DNA of 64,000 nucleotides, taken from the NCBI RefSeq assembly GCF_020497125.1, contig NC_059077.1, forward strand, positions 30,703,340-30,767,339. The letters run 5' to 3'. The notes under the pieces are model-generated. The model ran no database searches and was not told where the DNA came from. It saw only the letters and a list, made by a program, of their open reading frames with translations. The position numbers were made by a program, and so were the translations under genes. The stretch's first letter is position 1. Each line of letters opens with the position of its first letter. Below, one piece after another: positions 1 to 10,720 of the stretch. The stretch is from Mauremys mutica (taxonomy: Eukaryota > Chordata > Testudines > Geoemydidae).

Positions 1-1430
1 CATCTGGAGTATCTGAAAAAGAATAATATCACACTAGTATATTAAATTGTTACTTTTCATATCCATCGCCTCCTTATTTTGGCAGGAAACAAAGACACAC
101 AAATATACTTTAAGACATGCTCATCCTCCTCTCAAACACTTATATCACCTATCATCTTTCATACACTTCAGTATCTTGCACGCATCATACATACCACAGG
201 TTCATTCAAAACACTGAACTCTCTTATGTCTCACAATAGTTTGGCATGCCTAAAGAACACATTTCTAGCAAATGAGTCAGAATTCCAAATAGATAAACCT
301 CATTCTCTTTGCAAAGCTTTTAGAGTAAGTAGGTCTCAGAGAGCGGTAAGTTCTCTAGCAAACACCATCCTTTCCCTCCCCCTCCGGTTCTACTGCTATA
401 ATGAAAAACAAAAAAGGTCATTCCATAGTTATAAGGATGATACCTTCCCAGTAATATAAAATACTTTGTTTCTCTCAGATATTACAGGACCTCTTAAAAA
501 AATTCTCACATGAAATGTTTCACCAAGCTACACAGGCAGATTTTTAAATTACATGGGATACAATGGATATGAATATATCTTCCATACAGCGGTAAATCTG
601 ATTCAGTAGACAGTTAAACTATTATAAGAAGGTGAAAGCAAGTTCAGTGACTGTAAAACTATGAAAAGGAAACCTACAGCACAAAGTTATATTCCTAGGA
701 AGTCATCTCCTTTGTGGCACTTTTGGTACAGAGAGTGAGAAAGAGATTCCTTGAAGAGCTGTTGCTTCCATCTGGTGGATATGTGGCATGGGGCTAATAT
801 ATTTGGAGGTCATAAAATACATGTTGTAGCATCTGCTGCAGCAGTGTCAGTAACTATCATTGGCATTTCCTCTATGGCATAGACCTTTTGAGAGGCAGTC
901 TCTTGCTTTCCATTTTACTGCTAATATCACAGGACAGTATGCTTCTTCCATCACATCTGTTTTTGGGTTTTTTTTGACCCATGTATATGCCTAGACTTTT
1001 ACTTCTAGACACCTAAAGAACAGCAAAAATGTTCACTGTTTGGAAAGTAGGTGTGCACTGATAATGCTGAAAGCAACATTTGTCATATTGTGGTGCATGC
1101 AGGGTCAGCGCAGAAAGGCAAGTGCTTACAAAAGTAGTAAGTCTGCTGTGTTTAATTACATAGGGTTTTGCCACAAGCCCTATATAGGGAGCAGTGGGCA
1201 GTTGCACTACCCCATGAGCAGGCTAGGAACCAAACTGTGATTCAGAGAATCACTTTCCTACTATCCCCTTGTTTCAAGTGGGAAGTGTCCTGTGCCAGCT
1301 CCTACCTGGTGCAGTATATGCCCCCAGCCAGCTCATTGGTGTTGCTGCACTGGCTGGCACACCATAGGGGAGGAGCCAAGGCTTTGCCTACATTCACAGA
1401 AGGAGACATAATGACCCAGTGGAGGCTGCT
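1..1430. other. AT-rich non-coding DNA, nothing recognised
   Basis: I see no gene, RNA or clear repeat here. The 126-residue open frame at 79-459 has no recognisable domain and low-complexity composition, so I treat it as chance. Confidence 0.6.
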
Positions 1431-1489
1431 GTCCCCTATATCCTGAGATCTGTGGTATAGGTAATTGGCAGAGGGAAGTAAAGAGGTGT

Positions 1490-2190
1490 CTCACAGAGTC
1501 CACTCACCACTAGGGGAACCTCCTCCTGGCTGCTCTGGGGATTAGCTCCTTCCAGGTGCTGCACCCTCCTCTGGCAACCCCTCTGCTCCAGGACCTCCAG
1601 TTTCCTCTTAAAGATGTGACTGTTCAGCCAGGCCACTATGGTCATCCCCTTCCAGGGTATCAAAGTATTGCTGGGTAAGCAGTCCCAGACAGTCCACTCT
1701 CCACTGCCTTGTGTATGCTACTTCCCCTGTGGCTGTTAGGGGAATCCTGGCCCACCCTACTCCAGGATCCTGCTCAGGAGCCCTCTCTTCAACAGAGAAA
1801 GTCTGCACTATTCCATGCTTGCTACTTCTCCTCTGAGCCTTTCCTACCTTTCCAGCCCATCCTCCTCCCAGGGAGTAACTATAAGCTACTTTTCTCTAAG
1901 CACCAAACACACCTCCCTTTTTCCAATGGGCTAACTTCTTTCCCTGCAGTTTCCAGCTCCTCTCAGCTCCTGGGCTTTATACAGGCCCCACCTGTCCCTG
2001 TCCAGCTGAGCCTTATTTCTAATTAATCCCTGCTCCCTGGCTCCTCCTCCAGGTGCAGCTTGGGCAGTTTATTGGTCCACCTAGCCACCTTAACCCCTTC
2101 AGGTCTTGTGTGGGGTGGATACCCCAGCACAGGGTGTTTTATACCCTCTTACTCCACTGTGTGGGAGTGTAAATTGGGCCACAGTCTGGC
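1490..2190 (-). mobile_element. LTR-like interspersed repeat, copy A
   Basis: Read on the minus strand, this segment matches 36775-37430 (plus strand) through many blocks, such as ACCTGAAGGGGTTAAGGT against ACCTGAAAGGGTTAAGGT and a shared GAGCTAAT-CCCAGAGCAGCC block, in the same order over about 650 bp. The minus strand has promoter-like spacing: a CCAAT box at 2071-2075 and TATAAAG at 1975-1981, about 90 bp downstream. That fits the U3 of a retroelement LTR, but I see no clear TG...CA ends or target duplication, so the class is open. Short open frames across it encode nothing recognisable. Confidence 0.55.
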
Positions 2191-2199
2191 TTTCTATTA

Positions 2200-3588
2200 G
2201 TAATGCTAGTCAGCACTACTTCCAGGTGTAGTAAAACCTAAAGCATTACCTGTTTCCCAGAAATACTCCCATTGATTTTATTGTCACAGCTTCTGCTACT
2301 CAGTATCACAAAGATTCTGCTGCAGTCACCAATGAGCGTGACACAAGAGAACAGACAGCCTTTTGGTTCAGTTTGATGCAGCACAATCTCCTCCCTTCTC
2401 TCCCAGTGCAAGATCATGTCATGTTAAGCACAGTTCTGCTATCATGTTAGCATTTTATGTACTTGCTACAGGCTACATTCTGAAATGAAAACAGAGAAGC
2501 CCTTTGAAAAATAATGTTTTTTTCTGGCGTTTTTTTAAAAGTTGGGAGGGATCAGCTGACATAGATATCTAGAAGGGAGCAAAAAAAAAAAAAAGGCCAC
2601 CCCTAAGGTAAGTGCTCCTTACTATGTCTAAGGATTGCAGATCCAGGCCCTGCTAACTGAGCTATAGTATAAAAATATAGATTATTTCAGCATGCTAAAG
2701 GAAAATCTATACAAAGTTACTTTTATATAGTAACTATCATAGACAGTTGCATAAATGTGTTCAGATTCACCCCAATTCCCTTTGTATGTGAAATATAGTT
2801 CTGTAAACTGTCAGCCACCTGTGTGAAAACATTATATACATAGTTTCAATATTTCCCATCTTTACAAAGGAATGGTATGTTGCCACCTTCAACAATCTGA
2901 AGCCAATGAAGATTCCAGTTGAGGTTTGGACCATGAGCAATGTGCTATTTCTGAGTAGCTAATGATGGAGAGCACTTCACCATTTTCTTTAGCATTAACA
3001 ATTTATTTGCACATTCCCACTTAAATATTGAGGCAATGGGTTTGATTTTGTGTCTGTCATTGGTGTACAAGTTCCCACAAGCCCACTGGATGTGAACTTG
3101 CTTTGTTTTAGATCATTATGAAGTAAGCTGCCTCCCAAATCTTTGGTACGGAGTGGAGGGCTACTGCAAAAAGCAGAAATTAAGTCTCACATATCTGCTC
3201 AGTCATCAAGAAGAGATTAGCAGCATCCTGCTGTTAAGTCACTAGTAATAATGTTAGTAGGTGGCACTGTGTGTTCCAGTGTTTACTACAGTCCCTCCTG
3301 CTGTGCTTTTATAAAGAAGTGGGCCAGCTCCCTAGGAAATGGATAACAGCTTGTGGCTATGTGTGTTCCTAGGAGCCAAAGATTGAGACTGGAGAAGAGG
3401 GTGTAAGGAGCCTGCCAGAACTTATGTGGCCTCCATAAAAGTTAGGCAAAATTGCAGCTCTAGGGTTTTAAGGACTTACAGGCCTGCTCCATTCCCTGTG
3501 GGTATACAAGGTACCAAAGTGAATAGAAGAAGTCAGCTCTACCCTCCCTACACACTCGCCAGATTAGCTGACCGGCCACAGGAGGTAA
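2200..3588. other. Non-coding DNA
   Basis: No gene or classified repeat is visible. A 14-A run sits at 2581-2594. AT-rich DNA continues up to the hAT insertion. Confidence 0.55.
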
Positions 3589-3596
3589 GTTAGAGT

Positions 3597-4268
3597 CAGG
3601 GCCGCCCAGAGGATTCCGGGGGCCCGGGGTCTTTGGCGGTGGGGGGCCCTTCTGTTCCGGGACCGCCGCCGAAGTGCCCCAAGACCCGTGGTGGGGGCCC
3701 CCCCGCCGCCGAATTACCGCCGAAGCGGGACCCGCCGCTGAAGTGCAGCCCGGTCTTCGGCGGTAATTCGGCGCGGGGGGGGGGTCCCCGCCGCGGGTCT
3801 TCGGGGCACTTCGGCGGCGGGTCCCGGAACGGAAGGGGCCCCCCGCCGCCGAAGACCAGGCTGCACTTCGGAGGTGGGTCCCGCTTCCCCCCCGCCCCGG
3901 CCCCAGCCTCTTACCCCCGGCTCCCTCCTCACCTGGAGTCTCAGCGCCTCGCCTGACAGCTGCAGCGTGTGGCCAGTGGGGCCTGAGCTCCATCCCGCTC
4001 AGAGCCGCGTGGTGAGGGGGCGGGGCTGGGAGCTCCACGCCGAGCAGAGGCAGCTGAGCTCAGCCCAGAGCTCCCAGCCCCGCCCCCTGACCACGCGGCT
4101 CTGAGCGGGGCGGGGCTCAGGGGCCCTGGCGGAGACACGTCGCTTGATGCGCTGAGGCTCCAGGAGAGGGGCGGAGGCGGGAGCCTCCGCTGTTCTCTTG
4201 GGGGCCCCTGCGGAGCGTGGGGCCCGGGGCAAATTGCCCCTTTTGCCCCCCCCCTCTGGGCGGCCCTG
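3597..4268. mobile_element. Non-autonomous hAT element (672 bp) with 8-bp TSD
   Basis: The element starts CAGGGCCGCCCAGAGG and ends with the exact reverse complement, a 16-bp perfect terminal inverted repeat. It is flanked by an exact 8-bp direct repeat, GTTAGAGT (3589-3596 and 4269-4276). An 8-bp duplication with CAG-type ends is the hAT superfamily signature. The interior is extremely GC- and CpG-rich and partly palindromic. Open frames on both strands here are GC-driven artefacts with no transposase. The right part resembles 57130-57389, so they are one family. Confidence 0.92.
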
Positions 4269-4453
4269 GTTAGAGTGTGTAAGGGGATGAGGTGCCAGGC
4301 CTGCTCCTTCTGCATGCTTGAAACCTCTTGTCAGTGTGAACCGATGTGTGTTCAGCACTTAGAAAATCAGGCAACTCAGGTCATTAAATAAGGCCTCAGA
4401 AGCTTAACTTCAGGCACTCATTTTTGAAAATCTTGGCCTGTGTGCCTACCTAG

Positions 4454-4781
4454 CAGGGGCGGCTCTAGGAATTCCGCCGCCCCAAGCAGGGCGGCGCGCC
4501 GTGGGGGGCGCTCTGGCAGTCGCCGGTCCTGTGGCTCGGGGGGACCTCTTGCAGACGTGCCTGCGGAGGGTCCGCTGGTCCCGCTGCTCTGGTGGACCTC
4601 CTGCAGGCATGCCTGCGGATGCTCCACCGGAGCCGCGGGACCAGTGGACCCTCCGCAGGCATTTCTGCGGGAGGTCCATCGGAGCTGCGGGACCAGTGGA
4701 CCCTCCGCAGTCATGCCTGCGGGAGGTCCGCCGGAGCCGCCTGCCGCCCTCCCGGCAAAATGCTACCTGGAGCCGGCCCTG
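4454..4781. mobile_element. Non-autonomous hAT element (328 bp) with internal minisatellite
   Basis: Ends are CAGGGGCGGCTCTAGG and CTGGAGCCGGCCCTG (imperfect TIRs). The 8-bp direct repeat CTACCTAG flanks it exactly at 4446-4453 and 4782-4789. The interior (about 4540-4740) is built of degenerate repeats of about 60 bp carrying CTGCGGGAGGTCC and GGACCAGTGGACC motifs, themselves partly palindromic. No coding content. The family differs from the 3597 element but has the same hAT-type end rules. Confidence 0.9.
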
Positions 4782-5053
4782 CTACCTAGACTTGATGGTG
4801 TTAAAGTACTTGAAGAAGGAATCCTTCCCAGGTGTCTATGTAACCTTTGGGTGAACTAGAGTTCACTTCACTGCCCTTCTCCAGTGCCTAAACCCCCAAG
4901 TCCCATAGAAAAGGAGCTGGAGACCCAGAGTTCAGTCTCTAAGGATTTTTAGCAAGGATTGCACAGGGTCAGCCTCCCCACATTCAAGTCCCAAAAGGAA
5001 CTAAAGAAATGAATTTAATGAAATAACTTTATAAAATCTTATGATAAACAAAG

Positions 5054-5242
5054 ACACCTCTATCCCGGTATAACGCTGTCCTTGGGAGCCAAAAAATCTT
5101 ACTGTGTTATAGGTGAAACCGCATTATATGAAACTTGCTTTGATCCTCCGGAGTGTGCAACACCCCCCAACAGAGCACTGCTTTACTGCGTTATATCCGA
5201 ATTTGTGTTATATCGGGTCACGTTATATAGGGGTAGAGGTGT
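5054..5242. mobile_element. Small TIR DNA transposon (189 bp)
   Basis: The ends ACACCTCTATCCCGGTATAACG and (reverse complement) ACACCTCTACCCCTATATAACG form an inverted repeat of about 22 bp, and further CGTTATA motifs lie inside. It has no coding capacity. A truncated relative with one end lies at 35196-35252. The right flank begins TA but the left does not, so a Tc1/mariner-type TA duplication is only suspected. Confidence 0.75.
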
Positions 5243-7239
5243 AATCTAATTTTTACAGCATAATATGGCTATTTTATAATCCACAGACAAGATCTTCACA
5301 GTTATATATAAGCATAAATAAAGAAAACAAATTAAAATCTGAACCGTTCAGTCCCCAGAGAAACACAGTGAGAAGAAACTGAGAGTTCCCAAAAGATTAG
5401 GTTTAGTTCACCTACGTCTCAGTTAGTCTTTGCTCACCAAATCTATACAGTTTGCTGAGTCTAAAACAACCTCTTCCCTCCACTTGCTTGTAAGAATCTT
5501 CAGTTGGAATCCATGAAGATTCTTCCTCTGCTGAAATCACTGTTAACTGATTAACCAATCACTGCTGTGCTAGAGTGGATATTGTGTACAATGACATATA
5601 TTTGTATCCAAAACAGCAAGTATTGCTATATGGACACTCCATCTTTTAGACTTACATCACTGCCGTACCACCAGTCCATTGAGCAGTGGCTCAATTCCCT
5701 AGTGAAATTAATAGGAAATCTTAGGCACATAAATACCTTTGAGGATATGTCTGGCTGTCAGTTTCTCTTAATACAACATCATTCATACTGGCTACAGTAT
5801 TCTCAGTGTCAAGATTTGAAAGTCTTCAGTAAAGGAAACTCATCATTGTATAGTTTCATTTCATGACATTCTTAGGAGCTGGAAAGAGCTTTACACATGT
5901 TTGTTTGTTGAGATATATTTAGATAATTTTCTAACACTAAATCTTTTGAGTGTTTTGAGGGGATGATAGAATATGGCTAGTACTGATGAATGCTTCCAAA
6001 GTGTCTTTGCAATAACCAATAGATAGCTTTAATATAACTGTTCCTTCTTCCAAAGTCCTATGTAAATGATTAAATTTGATTAAGTTTTTTGTTTTCTCTG
6101 ACAATTAGGATTTTGGGGGGCAAGAAGGAGAGCCAAATCTCTAACAGAGAACGTACACCCTTTGCTGAAATCATCCAAATGCCAGATGTTATTTGCCCGT
6201 GAAGGTTGTTCTTTTTAGAAAGCTTTGAAAATATAAATGGAGAAAAGAAGACTCGAAAGAGCTTGAAGTTTGATTTGCATCTTAAGAACAAAGAAACAAA
6301 TGAAAATGTGACTATTGTCTTTATCTTCACTGTTATTGTATGCAGTATCCTTCTATAATCTTTTCTTGTAATGATACTTAATAGCTGCCTTTGAGATATT
6401 AATGGAAATTGTCACAGACAAGGGAGATATTACTGCATCTAATGAACCAAAGTAGAACTAAAAGGGAGGGGGGAAAGGAACAATAAGTAAAATCTGAACA
6501 AATAAAATAATTTAACTTGTTTCTAAAATTTAACCCTATATATGGTTAAGTGTCATTAAATCAAAGTAAGTGAATGCAGTTGCCAGTTACTATTCATAAA
6601 AGCACTTATAGCATTTTCAGTATGCCAAAGAATATAATGCATATGATATATTAGCCCCTACTTTTCTCAAAGTAAATGAAATGTGATGATGACAATGTAT
6701 AATGTACTCAGGGGTTCACTGCTTGTATAGGCTGAGTGCCAGCTGACAGAAGGCTTCAGATCATTTGTATCATGATAAATACAAACAAGATAATTTTACA
6801 AGAATAAATACACAAAATTTTAGGTGGCTGTCTAGTTAACCCGCTGCACAGTTAAGTGGCAAATTTAATAAGCGATTGCTTATTTGTTAACCCTTATCTT
6901 TGTTAACCCTTTTGCATCAGGACCTGGGTTTCCCTGAATCTGTCTACAGATTCAAAATGCTCATGAACATCAATTCTAAAATACACTTCTCACTTTCCCC
7001 TGGCCCATCTAAAGTGCAGAAATATGACTGGAGTACTTCAAGCATCAGTACCTTGCCACCTAATCACAAGAAGGATGTGCAACTGAATTGGCAGAGAGCG
7101 AATTCTTGGCTTGTGGTATAAATCATATTTTTGTCCAGACTTTAAAAAAAACCCACCACAGGATGTTAAGTGAAAAACAAATTATAAATGCCATCCAAAC
7201 CTACTAGGAATTAAGTGATGTACCAGATTATTGCCAGAA
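5243..7239. other. AT-rich non-coding DNA
   Basis: No gene, RNA or repeat that I can classify. Open frames at 5567-5866 and 6070-6330 look random. Confidence 0.55.
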
Positions 7240-7330
7240 TAATATTTGATGCTGTGCAGTCTGTCTAATCCTATGAAGTCAATGACAGCATTTCCATTGA
7301 CTTTAGTGGGAGCCAAATCAGATTTTTACT
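7240..7330. repeat. Ancient 'TTGACTTCA' interspersed repeat fragment
   Basis: It contains GAAGTCAATG and, inverted, CATTGACTTTAGTGGGAGCC. The same inverted core recurs at 8690-8760, 10388-10720, 28205-28275, 41620-41660, 49495-49565 and 57398-57540. I recognise it as a very common old amniote repeat type, but cannot name the family. Confidence 0.6.
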
Positions 7331-8689
7331 CAGCCAAAATTATAAACATACCTCCTTTCATGATTTATCCTCCAAATAATGTAACCCTAAAGAAGAGTTT
7401 TGAAATTGGACATTCCCCTTCACTTCACAGACTAGTGTGTTTTTATATGTCCTGGCCCACCTGCTGTTGCATGTCAGTGTGAGACTCCAGTCTGTAAGTG
7501 GTAAATATACATTGTAATTTGTATGTGAAATCTGTAGAAGATGCAAACTAGCACCCTTCATATAAAGGAATGGATCTGTGAACTGATCAGTCTTGAAAGC
7601 TGCCTTCCATTTTAATCATCTGTATCAATACAAGAGAAGGGGATGGCAGGAACTCTCTTTCAAAGCTTTCTTGGGGCTTTTTTTTTCTGTCTCCCCGACA
7701 AGTTGTAGAGCATTCCCTACATTTTCAGACAGTTAATTCTTATCCAGTGCTTAAGCAGAAATGCTACTTTTTTCTTCAACAGTGGATATTACAAACAGAG
7801 ATTAGTGGCCTTTCACTTCAGGACTGTCAGAGTTAAAGTGACATAAGCTATTAACATTCTATTGTAAGTGGCCAGAAGCTTCCTTCAGCATTCTCGTCAA
7901 AAGGCTACTAAAACCTTCAGTTTGTGCTGTTCTCACTGAAGTAATCTGTTCCTGTCCCATTTGATTGGTTAGTGACACTCAGTCTATTAGAATTATTAAA
8001 GATCCTATGCACCTACCAAATCACTTATACAAAATAAGAAAGTCAGGGTATGCCACATTAGTTATGCCATAATATTCTGCCATGATACTAATGATATTTT
8101 TGTGGACAGCTAGGAAGTACAATGTTCAAAAGACATAGATTTGGGTTAGAAGAGAAAACAGCATAAAAAAGGCATTCATTTTTTCACATAATATTCCTGT
8201 CTGATAGTCTTCCTCTAAATATGTCTAATACCCAGACACAAAAGGAACAAATATACGGTATATCTTTAAATAGAAACTGACAGATGGGTAAAGAGATAAG
8301 ATGGACAGCTACCTGTAGAGAGAGACAGAAGGAAAGGCTCTTTGAACCTTTTAGCCTTTCTCAGTGTCCCATGCTCATCTCAGTTGTCCTCACACCTCAA
8401 AAAACGAAGACATTTTTACTTATACCAAATCTTTCAGCCAGACTTCAAAACATCACACAACAACAACAACAATATAACTTAAAAATTGCAGGTATTTAAC
8501 CTGCCACTTACATAGGATGTTGCCCACATCACAGTCATAGGCAAACATAAATGGCTACCTGCATTTTGTGGAGAGACCAAGTAACAAAGCAAGTGCCTTC
8601 TGAGGCAAGAGAAAGCCTTTTTGGAAAGGATTTCCCATTGTGCAAAATTTGCCAGGGATAGTTTACATGATTGTGGAAAGATGAAGTGC
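7331..8689. other. Non-coding DNA with short CAA repeat
   Basis: Nothing recognised except a short (CAA)n microsatellite at about 8457-8471. Confidence 0.5.
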
Positions 8690-8760
8690 AAATCCGACCC
8701 TATTGAAGTCAATGTGAGTTTTGCTATTGACTTCAGTGGAACCAGGGTTTTACCCATGGC
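8690..8760. repeat. 'TTGACTTCA' repeat fragment
   Basis: TTGAAGTCAATGTGAGTTTT is followed by its imperfect inverse, TATTGACTTCAGTGGAACC, giving a small palindrome typical of this old repeat. Confidence 0.6.
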
Positions 8761-9269
8761 TCACTTTACTCTACTTGTTAGCGATTAAACACAGCCAGTT
8801 CAGACATAATCAAAGTTTTCTGAATGTGTTCTATCCTCCTACAGACTCTTTCCCTCCTTTTATTTCTCTTTCCCTCATTTTCTTTTACTTCTTCTTTCTC
8901 TCTCCCTCCCCCATTCTTGTTTTATATTTTTTAACATTTTTACAAGACTTTTGAATGGTGTTGCAATTTTTTTAACCACCTCACATAAGAGCTGTTAAAA
9001 GTCTGCTCTTCCAATATGATTTTTTAATTGGAGAAGCACTAAAGAGAAATGTCCTTTAAAAGGCAAGTAGAAACTTCATTTAATGGTCTTTTAGAAAGGT
9101 TCCTCTTTATAAAAATGCCACAAACTAACAAAAATGGTACTCACTCTTTTAATTCTCCAAGTGTGAGAACTCTTCTAAATGCAGGCTGCCTGGCAAAGCA
9201 ATTTACATATAGAAATAATAATCATCATTCTTAATACATACATGGTACTTTCCATGTTCAAAACACTGC

Positions 9270-9480
9270 AAAAAAATTATGGGGCCAATTCTGCTTTACT
9301 TAACATGAGAAAGGGTAACAGAATCTGGCAGTAGCTAATTAAGTCTCACAACACCCCTGTCAGGCTGGTTTTATCATACCTATTCTAGAGATGAGGAAAA
9401 TGAGATAGAGAGGTTGATGGACGATAGTTCAGTGGTAGAGGTGAAGTTACAGTTCAGGAGCACCTGACTGAGAGTACCTA
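9270..9480 (+). repeat. MIR/L2-tail-like repeat
   Basis: It carries the pattern TATTCTAGAGATGAGGAAAATGAG...AGAGAGGTTGATGG, matching the well-known MIR/L2 tail theme (counts of 'ATGAGGAAACTGAGGCACAGAGAGG'). Decayed and without ends. Confidence 0.55.
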
Positions 9481-9565
9481 ACTCATTCCTGTAGACCAAG
9501 AAAACAAAATATGGAATAATGGTCCTTATACCCAATAGCACACTGTTTAGAAACTCACCTAGTAT

Positions 9566-10290
9566 GAAAAATCAGGTTTCAAATCCTTCCTCTGCCTAAA
9601 TCAGAGCAGGATCTTGAACCCATCTCTCTGAGGTGAGTGCCCTAACCACTGGCATTCTGGGGTGGGTCTCTCCTGGTGAAGCTGTATGAAATACTGAAAT
9701 TGCATTGGGCCAATGTAAGAATGTGAATGACCTTACACCCAGGTGGTTAGGGCACTCATCTCAGAGAGATGGGTTCAAGATCCTGCTCTGATTTAGGCAA
9801 AGGAAGGATTTGAAACCTGATTTTCATGCCTGTGGTAGATGGGCAACCAGTATTCTAGATGCTGCTCTGACTCAGGCAGGGACGGGATTCAAAGCCAAGT
9901 CTCCCACATCATTGAGTGCTCTTACCACTAGGCTATTGGGTATGTGGTGTATTAGCACCTCCTCATCTCTGTTTTGTGTGGGACCTCTTAGGCAGCCTCT
10001 GAGCATGACTACCAGATTGGGCCTCACAGGTGAGATAGGCAAGGGAAAGCCTACTTTGAGCTCAGGCCTGAGTTAGGACCCTCATGATCAGGACTTAAGT
10101 GGTTTAGTGCATGCCCAGCATTAAAAATGTAGGCGAAATTTGATGGTAGAAACCTAGGCACTTAAGGAGTGAGGCACCTACTGGATTAGGGGTAGCTGAA
10201 TGGTGGTTTTGTGAATGCCATTGGTGCCTAAATACTGGACTTAGGCACCTAACGTGTCATGCACCAAAATCCACCTTGTGACTCTAGTCC
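9566..10290. repeat. Complex repeat made of inverted tRNA-like modules
   Basis: An inverted repeat with arms of about 86 bp (9566-9651 and 9740-9825) surrounds a spacer of about 88 bp. Each arm carries a tRNA-like B-box phrase (GGGTTCAAGATCC / GGATCTTGAACCC) and an A-box-like phrase (GGTGGTTAGGGCACTC). A third module, antisense, lies at about 9870-9945 (box B-like GGGATTCAAAGCC, with GAGTGCTCTTACCACTAGGC). A tail follows to about 10290 with repeated TTAGGCACCTA motifs. A related copy is split across 25080-25208, 25648-25713 and 26492-26590. No module is a plausible working tRNA. Confidence 0.7.
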
Positions 10291-10387
10291 TCACTGTCTC
10301 GTCTTAAATTGTTAGCCCCCAGTCACATAGGTTAAAAAAATCTGAGTGGGATGCTATTATATCCTGTAAGCCCCTGAGTACCATGTG

Positions 10388-10720
10388 AAATGTCTGAACC
10401 TCCCCACATGGCCCCATTCTGCATCTACTGAAGTCAATGGCAAAGTGCTCCTTGACCTTCAGGTTCAATTCTGGACTCATTGGCCCTCATCCTGCAAAAT
10501 GTACAGCACCGGTGGTCCCTTTTGCCTGCTCAGTGTCCTGTTGACTTCACCCAACTTACAGTATCAGGGCCACAGACTCCAAAGGGAATTTGTGCCCCAA
10601 TTCAGCAGAGCATTTAAACATGTCCTTAAGTCTATCCTTATTCAGCAAAGCATGTACTTAAGTCTTATCATAGTAAATGAGACTTAAACATGTGCTTAAG
10701 AGCTCTGCTTGAATTATTTG
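10388..10720. repeat. 'TTGACTTCA' / 'TTCAGCAAAGCA' ancient repeat
   Basis: It contains TGAAGTCAATGGCAAAG, TTGACTTCACCC, and two CACTTAAG-type units (AATTCAGCAGAGCATTTAAACATG and ATTCAGCAAAGCATGTACTTAAG). The same theme recurs at 57398-57540. Old and diverged. Confidence 0.55.

Noticed and set aside
79..459. 126-codon open frame near the window start
   Set aside because: No recognisable domain, no start or splice context, random-like composition.
3460..4358. Several long overlapping open frames, both strands, Pro/Gly/Arg-rich
   Set aside because: They coincide with a GC-rich hAT MITE with exact ends and duplications. High GC removes stops in all frames.
4418..4859. Overlapping frames with repeated peptide units
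   Set aside because: They are translations of the tandem palindromic minisatellite inside a hAT MITE.
9870..9945. Possible tRNA gene
   Set aside because: Box-like motifs are present, but no complete cloverleaf; it belongs to a repeat with inverted related modules.
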